Of a stretch of DNA of 21,817 bases, positions 16,858 through 21,817 are shown piece by piece. The notes beneath the pieces were generated by a model that saw only the letters and a program-made list of their open reading frames with translations, was not told the origin of the DNA and made no database searches. The position numbers were made by a program, and so were the translations under genes. Position 1 is the first letter of the stretch, and the number at the start of each line of letters is the position of its first letter. Source of the DNA: Phocaeicola plebeius (GTDB lineage Bacteria; Bacteroidota; Bacteroidia; Bacteroidales; Bacteroidaceae); contig NZ_QSQT01000047.1 of assembly GCF_003437535.1 (NCBI RefSeq), positions 1 to 21,817 on the forward strand, in the 5' to 3' direction.

Positions 16858-18042
16858 TTATTTCTTTATTTTTTGCAAATATTCGTTTTCAGTCCATTCT
16901 TCTCTTGCTAGAATTAGATTCTCATGTTTTTTTATATAAACTCTTGGAAAGAACCTTATAAATAATGGAGACAAACACATAGTATATGCACCGACAAAAC
17001 AGAACTTTATAATATCTCCTATTTGCATTTGAGGAGCACCTTTTTCTATGAAAAGCTTGTCATTCTCTAAGCATGTACACCCAACAAATACTTGTTCTTT
17101 TTCAAGATCTCTTTCAGATAAATCATTAATAAACTCTTTAAAATAATCCTTCTTATGAAAGAAAGGATCTACATCATTACGCGTACCATCCGTGACTATA
17201 ATTCTTTTATCTCCTACATTCTTAATATCTATCACAGATGTGTAATATGAGAAAGGTGATGCTACTAGAGCATTGCCTGGTTCAACAATCAAACATAACT
17301 CATCACAGTTATAGTGCAAAGACAAAACATTATATATTGCATCAATATAGTCCTGATAAGTAGGCTTACCTGGCATATCTCCATAAAAACCGCCACCGAT
17401 ATCTATATATGATAAATTTAAATCATATTCTTTAATTATATTTAAAGCATACAAGCATATATTTTTATAAGTATTAATACTTCTTGTTTTAGATGTTCTA
17501 TGTAAATGCAATCCTTTTAGAACAACATGATCCAATCCTGCTATATGATCAATAGCAGATTTTAATTCACCATTCTCATAAGAAAACCCAAATCTGCTAT
17601 ATGATTCTTCTTCTTTACAATCTTCAGGAGATATAACAGAAATATTTAGATTCACCCTGATACCAATCTTATAAGATTTATTTCTATCAAGTTCCAAAAG
17701 CCAATCTAACTCTCTTTTTGTCTCTATATTTACAATAGCACCGTTCTCTAATGCATCTATAAAAGAAGCCTTGTCTTTCATTGGTCCATTATATATTATA
17801 TGAGATTTGTCAAATCCACATTTTAAAACTAAATTATATTCATCATAAGAAACTACTTCTGCATATCCTCCGTTATCTTTTACAATATCAAGCCAACCTG
17901 GAAATGAATTGGTTTTAACAGAATAACCAAGTATGTTATTTTTGAATCGGTTAATCAAAGCTGTTTTAAAACCAATGATATTACATAGAGCCTTGTCTAC
18001 ATTAAGAACGAAACATGGAGTTTTAATCATATTTTTTATCAT
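16858..18042 (-). CDS. Fold-type III PLP enzyme, amino-acid decarboxylase-like
   Basis: The 394-residue protein has the alanine-racemase/ornithine-decarboxylase fold. The PLP lysine is K43 in GYSVKTNS. Other family marks are SRFG at 149-152, GLHLHRTSK at 177-185, DIGGGFYGD at 214-222, VEPGNALVASP at 253-263, the second-domain cysteine in GCTCLENDK (C324) and the conserved GAYT at 351-354. In the usual enzymes the EPGN site reads EPGR, whose arginine contacts the PLP phosphate; here it is asparagine, so the substrate or cofactor grip may differ. It might decarboxylate an amino acid, or perform another PLP reaction, to supply an amine for the ATP-grasp ligase. It starts 20 bases inside the LegG gene. 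Codon 5 is an alternative start. Confidence 0.75.
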   Translation of the reverse strand: MIKNMIKTPCFVLNVDKALCNIIGFKTALINRFKNNILGYSVKTNSFPGWLDIVKDNGGYAEVVSYDEYNLVLKCGFDKSHIIYNGPMKDKASFIDALENGAIVNIETKRELDWLLELDRNKSYKIGIRVNLNISVISPEDCKEEESYSRFGFSYENGELKSAIDHIAGLDHVVLKGLHLHRTSKTRSINTYKNICLYALNIIKEYDLNLSYIDIGGGFYGDMPGKPTYQDYIDAIYNVLSLHYNCDELCLIVEPGNALVASPFSYYTSVIDIKNVGDKRIIVTDGTRNDVDPFFHKKDYFKEFINDLSERDLEKEQVFVGCTCLENDKLFIEKGAPQMQIGDIIKFCFVGAYTMCLSPLFIRFFPRVYIKKHENLILAREEWTENEYLQKIKK

Positions 18043-19150
18043 ATAAATAATCTTTAATATGTTGTGCTATATATTTAGATGTCATTCCATCACCAAAAGT
18101 AAAATCAGCTTCATACCTACCTTTAGACATCGCACTACATATGGCATTATAAATTTCATAATACGAATATCCTACTGATATTATATTATTACTCATAAAT
18201 CTACCTTTTTGTCTATTACCTATATTTATAGTGGGTACTCCAAGATAAGGAGTTTCAATAATACCACTAGAAGAATTTCCTATTACACATTTTGCTTCTT
18301 TCATAAGTGACAAAAAGTTCAGCTGTCCCAAAGAACTGTATACATGTATAAAGTTACAATTGCTACATGTTTCATCATAATATCTGTTTATCATGCCACC
18401 ACCAAAGTCTGAATTTGCTTCTGTAATAATTATTTCACTTAAAGAGAAACATTTCAAAGCTTTTATCATGTTTGAAACCATAGTCATATTATCTTCAATA
18501 GAGAGTTTTGTTTCAGGATGTAATGTCACCAAAAGCCAATCCTTTTCTTCACAAATTCCCAATATCTTAGACAATGTCTTCCTATCAAGTAAATTCATTT
18601 TTACAAAATTCTCTATACCTGGTTCACCAACATTAAAAACATATTTGGAAGTACCTATCATCCTAACGATATTGCTATATGCTTCACTATTATTCGGGAA
18701 ATGTATATCAGACATCATCGTAACAGCATTACGTATTTTGTCATCTATTGCTCCCTCTGTAACTTCACCACCTGCAATATGAGCTATAGGTATATTCTGT
18801 AATATTGCAGCACCACATATAGACAATAGTTCATATCTATCTCCTAATACTACTAGCAGATCAGGTTTTAACTCAATAAAAGCATCTGAAAACAAATTCA
18901 AACATTTGCTCATTGATAAAGAGACATCTTTTAGGGAATCTCCATCGGACAAATAATCTATACATTTTGATACTTTTATATTATCATCCTGTATAAAAGT
19001 CAATGTATATCCGTACTTCTTTGATAAGTGTGTTCCAGCTGCTATGACAATAGTTTCAAAGGAGTCATATTTAAACAACTCCATTATAATCCATCTCAGG
19101 AGTCCATACTCTGATCTGGCGGCTGTTACTACACAAACCTTCTTCTTCAT
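18023..19150 (-). CDS. legG: Hydrolysing NDP-sugar 2-epimerase (LegG/NeuC family)
   Basis: The 375-residue protein releases the nucleotide and epimerises C2, giving the free 2,4-diamino-6-deoxymannose-type sugar used by LegI. The N-terminus VCVVTAARSEYGLLRWII is typical of NeuC/LegG. GDRYE at 103-107, IAGGEVTEGAIDDKIRNAV at 126-143 and the C-terminal GNSSSGIIETP supply the UDP-binding and catalytic positions of the family. The length is normal. It comes four bases after LegC and overlaps the next gene by 20. Base composition falls sharply at its boundary with LegC. Whether the sugar it receives carries an acetyl or another acyl group at the 4-amino position is unclear, since no LegH is seen. 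Confidence 0.85.
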   Translation of the reverse strand: MKKKVCVVTAARSEYGLLRWIIMELFKYDSFETIVIAAGTHLSKKYGYTLTFIQDDNIKVSKCIDYLSDGDSLKDVSLSMSKCLNLFSDAFIELKPDLLVVLGDRYELLSICGAAILQNIPIAHIAGGEVTEGAIDDKIRNAVTMMSDIHFPNNSEAYSNIVRMIGTSKYVFNVGEPGIENFVKMNLLDRKTLSKILGICEEKDWLLVTLHPETKLSIEDNMTMVSNMIKALKCFSLSEIIITEANSDFGGGMINRYYDETCSNCNFIHVYSSLGQLNFLSLMKEAKCVIGNSSSGIIETPYLGVPTINIGNRQKGRFMSNNIISVGYSYYEIYNAICSAMSKGRYEADFTFGDGMTSKYIAQHIKDYLYDKKYD

Positions 19151-19154
19151 ACTA

Positions 19155-20303
19155 TTACAATCTGACTGAGCTAGGAATATTAACTACTCTATCTGCAAAC
19201 CAGATAGTATTTTTTAAACCATCATTCTCGCAATTCTCAAACATTGACAATCTGTTCATCAACTCCCAGATAGGACGCGTCATCACTCCGTTGTCATTAG
19301 TTTGCTGCAAGAATTCCAGCTGTGCTTCTTTATCTTTTAAAATTACTACATTCAGCCAATAATTAGAGTAACAGTTTTCCGGTTCTGTAAAGAAGTCAAT
19401 ATCATCTATGTTTTTAAAAAACTCGGCATATTCGGCTGCGACCTGACGCTTGCTTTCAACGAATTTATCCAAATTCTCCAACTGGGCACAGCCAAGTGCC
19501 GCATTAATATTAGGCATACGGTAGTTGTAACCAATATGGTCATGACGGAATTCCCATCGGTGTGGAATCTTTGCTTGTGTAGTAAGATGTTTTGCAAATG
19601 CTCCTAACTCTTCGTCGTTAAAAAGCATCATACCGCCACCTCCGGTTGTTATTGTCTTGTTTCCGTTGAAGGAAATGGCACCCACTTTTCCGAAAGTACC
19701 TGTGTGCTTGTCTTTATAAAGAGAACCGATAGATTCAGCAGCATCTTCTACCAATTCGATATGATATTCTTCACAAATTTGAGCAATCTCTTCAATGCGT
19801 ACAGGGTGTCCGAAAGTATGCATAGGGACGCAAGCCTTCACACGCCTTCCGGTATTTTTATTATAACACTGTCCGTTACGAATCTCTGCGTTTTTAACCA
19901 GCCACTCCTTTATAGCGTCAGGCGATAGTCCCATAGTAGTCTTATCCACATCAATAAATACTGGGTGCGCGCCAATATAAGAAAGAGCATTACAGGTGGC
20001 AATAAATGTAAGTGCTTGTGTAAGAACGTCATCATCACGTTCTACACCGGCAAGCATAAGTGACATGTGAAGAGCATTTGTACCACTTACACAAACTACG
20101 GCACGCTTACATCCAGTATAAGTTGCCATATCCTTTTCAAATCTGTCAACAAACTGACCTACAGATGAGACAAATGTAGTGTCAATACATTCTTCAAGAT
20201 ACTTCTTTTCATTACCTGCGAACACAGGAACTGCAAGAGGAGTAAACTCTTTATTACCATATACTTCTTTTATGAAGTTTATTGTTTTAGAATAATCTGT
20301 CAT
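19155..20303 (-). CDS. legC: PLP-dependent sugar aminotransferase (LegC family)
   Basis: This 382-residue enzyme adds an amino group at C4 of the 4-keto-6-deoxy sugar made by the dehydratase. It has FVSSVGQFVDRFEKDMA and SGTNALHMSL at the start, the D187 in VEDAAESIGSLYK that holds the PLP ring nitrogen, and SFNGNKTITTGGGG with the PLP lysine at K216. RHDHIGYNYRMPNINAALG and the ending NIPSSV are characteristic of the LegC subgroup rather than of PseC or WecE enzymes. It begins seven bases after the dehydratase gene. Its higher GC, near 42 per cent in one counted 60-base line, contrasts with the AT-rich LegG that follows. Confidence 0.88.
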   Translation of the reverse strand: MTDYSKTINFIKEVYGNKEFTPLAVPVFAGNEKKYLEECIDTTFVSSVGQFVDRFEKDMATYTGCKRAVVCVSGTNALHMSLMLAGVERDDDVLTQALTFIATCNALSYIGAHPVFIDVDKTTMGLSPDAIKEWLVKNAEIRNGQCYNKNTGRRVKACVPMHTFGHPVRIEEIAQICEEYHIELVEDAAESIGSLYKDKHTGTFGKVGAISFNGNKTITTGGGGMMLFNDEELGAFAKHLTTQAKIPHRWEFRHDHIGYNYRMPNINAALGCAQLENLDKFVESKRQVAAEYAEFFKNIDDIDFFTEPENCYSNYWLNVVILKDKEAQLEFLQQTNDNGVMTRPIWELMNRLSMFENCENDGLKNTIWFADRVVNIPSSVRL

Positions 20304-20310
20304 AATTCAA

Positions 20311-21519
20311 TTACATTTTCTGATCCAAATTCTTACCTTTTTCTTCATGCTCAAAGTTAGGCAGGAACTCTTTAAGAGCCTCTACTATTTCCGCTTTGGT
20401 AAAATTCTCATTGGCAAAAATTGTCTCCAGTTTATTGTAAAATTCTTCTATTTCATTCATGGGGCGGTGCTTGGATTCTTCTATTACTCCTAGAGATGAG
20501 AATCTGTCCATGTTTATTTTCTCTCCTGGTATATAGAATTCTTCATAATCCTTTTCACCGGTAGTATCGCTTCTGAAATATACTACAGGATATTCCTTGT
20601 CATCTTCTTTCCTTTCTGAAGCAAATTTCTTTGCTTCCTCATCTGAATAGCACTGATGTTGTTTGTAGCCTAATGTCTCAATAAATTTATCACAGAAACT
20701 GCTGAACGTTATCATCTGTTCTTCTCTCAATTTAGGGAAGAACACTTCGCCACTGTTACCAAGGATACATGCAAGCATACATATCTGTCCGCTTTCTTCA
20801 GGAGAAACGAAATATCGTTTTACGTCACTTGGTGAGGCCAAAGGTTGCTGTTTCATTATTCGTGCCACCCATCCGTCAGGCAATGAACCATTTGAAAATG
20901 CTACGTTTGCAAAACGTGCAGTGGTTACAGGGAATTTCTTGGAATATGCCATGATCATATCTTCCATAACACGTTTGCTCGCTCCCATAATGTTTACAGG
21001 GTTAGCAGCCTTGTCGGTACTTACACAGAAGAAATGCTGCGGCGGGAATTCACACAGTAAATCCATCAGCTTTTTAGCCTTGATATCGTTGTTCTCTATC
21101 AAAGCCTGAACTGAATATTTGTCCTTTTCACTCCTTACATGCTTATGTGCAGAAAAGTTTGCAACAATGTCGAATCCTTTTTCTTCGCGGAATATTCTGG
21201 CAAATATTGGATCAGCGAAGTTTAATGTATAAGTGCGATATTCTTCCGGTACATACATTCCGTATGTAGAACGCAAATCGCGCGTTAATTCCGCCAGACC
21301 ATTTTCATTTAAATCAATAACAATTAATTTAGATGGCCGAAATGGCAGGATCGCTTTGATAAAAGATGAACCAATGGACCCTGCTCCACCTATGACGCAT
21401 ACACTTTTATTTTCAATTTCTTTTTGCAAAGTTTCTTTGTTGGCTCTAATATCTTCAGAGAACATACTTTGCTGTCTGTTTATTACATGGTCAGCAATAA
21501 ATTGCTTTAAATTTATCAT
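20311..21519 (-). CDS. legB: NDP-GlcNAc 4,6-dehydratase, soluble PglF/CapD-type (LegB role)
   Basis: The 402-residue protein starts the nonulosonic acid pathway by converting a nucleotide GlcNAc into the 4-keto-6-deoxy form. CVIGGAGSIGSSFIKAIL (GGAGSIG at 44-50) binds NAD, FSAHKHVRS follows, and the active site is VSTDKAANPVNIMGASKRVME, with STDK at 167-170 and M178/K182 in place of the usual Tyr-Lys, as in the Polysacc_synt_2 family. The membrane segments of PglF are absent, so this is a cytoplasmic form. An extra C-terminal part beyond residue 300 (with the GEKINMDRFSSLG stretch) is common in this soluble subgroup. It is the first gene of the unit, with a promoter about 120 bases upstream. 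UDP or GDP sugar use is undecided. Confidence 0.82.
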   Translation of the reverse strand: MINLKQFIADHVINRQQSMFSEDIRANKETLQKEIENKSVCVIGGAGSIGSSFIKAILPFRPSKLIVIDLNENGLAELTRDLRSTYGMYVPEEYRTYTLNFADPIFARIFREEKGFDIVANFSAHKHVRSEKDKYSVQALIENNDIKAKKLMDLLCEFPPQHFFCVSTDKAANPVNIMGASKRVMEDMIMAYSKKFPVTTARFANVAFSNGSLPDGWVARIMKQQPLASPSDVKRYFVSPEESGQICMLACILGNSGEVFFPKLREEQMITFSSFCDKFIETLGYKQHQCYSDEEAKKFASERKEDDKEYPVVYFRSDTTGEKDYEEFYIPGEKINMDRFSSLGVIEESKHRPMNEIEEFYNKLETIFANENFTKAEIVEALKEFLPNFEHEEKGKNLDQKM

Positions 21520-21640
21520 AAATCGTAATTAATTTAGTGCTATATTTTAGGCACGCTTCGCTGTTACCTGTCCCACACCCATTCATCCCAAACAGACAAA
21601 AATAGGTATGCAAGGTAAGCGTCAACGTCTATTTATCTTA
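21520..21640 (-). promoter_or_regulatory. Leader region of the capsule operon with possible stem
   Basis: About 115 bases separate the predicted transcription start from the legB start codon. On the plus strand CGCTGTTACC (21559-21568) can pair with GGTAAGCG (21614-21621), leaving a two-base bulge and a 45-base loop. An untranslated leader is where capsule antiterminators of the UpxY type act in Bacteroides (known from B. fragilis). No such gene is in the window, so this function is only a possibility. Confidence 0.35.
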
Positions 21641-21671
21641 CAAAAATACCCCATTTCACCGAAAAGTCAAA
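21641..21671 (-). promoter_or_regulatory. Bacteroidetes-type promoter of the capsule operon
   Basis: Read on the minus strand, TTTG at 21671-21668 (-33) is followed after exactly 19 bases by TATTTTTG at 21648-21641, a perfect TAnnTTTG -7 box. The spacing is the usual one for the Bacteroidetes housekeeping sigma factor. It points toward legB, the first gene of the unit. Confidence 0.75.
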
Positions 21672-21769
21672 AAGAAATCCCGACAAAATGAGTTTCTAGC
21701 CAGTTTTAGTAAACAAATGAACAGAATTGACAAATACTGCATCGCATTTTCTTGTTTTTTCATCAATGT

Positions 21770-21817
21770 AGTGTACTAAATAAGTTGACACAATTTATTT
21801 AGTAACATGCGTAAAAA
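21770..21817. mobile_element. Possible end of an insertion element at the right edge
   Basis: A perfect 10-base inverted repeat, TACTAAATAA (21774-21783) and TTATTTAGTA (21795-21804), surrounds an 11-base centre containing GTTGACA. An ATG with CGTAAAAA follows on the plus strand at 21807, which could be the start of a transposase or another short-leader gene. The stretch resembles the terminal repeat and promoter of an insertion sequence, possibly IS30- or IS3-like, but too little is present to decide. It could instead be an operator for an ordinary divergent gene. Confidence 0.3.

Noticed and set aside
18393..18782. A plus-strand open frame of 129 codons opposite legG
   Set aside because: It is the reverse-strand shadow of a well-supported gene with clear NeuC/LegG motifs and has no pattern of its own. 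The same applies to the other plus-strand frames across the window.
21656..21763. A minus-strand reading frame of 35 codons upstream of legB
   Set aside because: Its 3' part overlaps the operon's -33 promoter box, and the sequence has no recognised pattern. It could be a remnant of an upstream gene but I cannot support it.

Overview
This window looks like a capsular polysaccharide (or surface glycan) locus from a gut-type member of the Bacteroidales (Bacteroides, Phocaeicola or Parabacteroides-like). Three things suggest this. Two promoters fit the Bacteroidetes TTTG-N19/20-TAnnTTTG pattern. The set chain-length determinant, then Wzi, then a small secreted lipocalin-like protein is typical of these organisms. 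The AT-rich mosaic core is flanked by more GC-rich genes. Species cannot be read from the sequence alone.

Layout: every convincing gene is on the minus strand, so transcription runs from right to left. A good promoter lies at 21641-21671. The first block (21519 to 13139) is a nonulosonic acid cassette of the legionaminic type: dehydratase (LegB-like), aminotransferase (LegC), hydrolysing 2-epimerase (LegG/NeuC), a fold-type III PLP enzyme, an ATP-grasp ligase, synthase (LegI/NeuB), CMP-transferase (LegF/NeuA) and a CBS-domain sugar-1-phosphate nucleotidyltransferase (PtmE-like). The genes in this block overlap or sit a few bases apart. The second block (13123 to 3542) holds the assembly functions: a KpsC/S-like glycosyltransferase candidate, the Wzx flippase, a hexapeptide acetyltransferase, two NAD-dependent sugar epimerase/reductase genes, a GT-B glycosyltransferase, an EpsG-type Wzy polymerase, a GT4 and a GT2 glycosyltransferase. 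The third block (3305 to 254) is chain-length and outer-membrane handling: Wzz, Wzi and a small exported protein. A strong hairpin terminator at 194-231 ends the unit. Immediately beyond it is the start of a GDP-mannose 4,6-dehydratase gene (gmd), whose sequence stops matching the family about 50 bases before the window edge.

How the genes work together (inference from families): LegB, LegC and LegG convert an NDP-GlcNAc into a 6-deoxy-diamino hexose. LegI condenses that with phosphoenolpyruvate and LegF makes the CMP-sugar. The glycosyltransferases build a repeat unit on a lipid carrier, Wzx flips it, Wzy polymerises it, Wzz sets its length, and Wzi helps hold it at the surface. No initiating sugar-phosphate transferase, UpxY/UpxZ regulator or Wza exporter is in the window.

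The most interesting part is the PLP enzyme plus ATP-grasp ligase embedded, with tight coupling, between LegG and LegI, while a recognisable LegH N-acetyltransferase is missing. This suggests a nonulosonic acid carrying an unusual amide-linked (possibly amino-acid or amine derived) substituent. Both window edges look like boundaries of mobile or repeated DNA.
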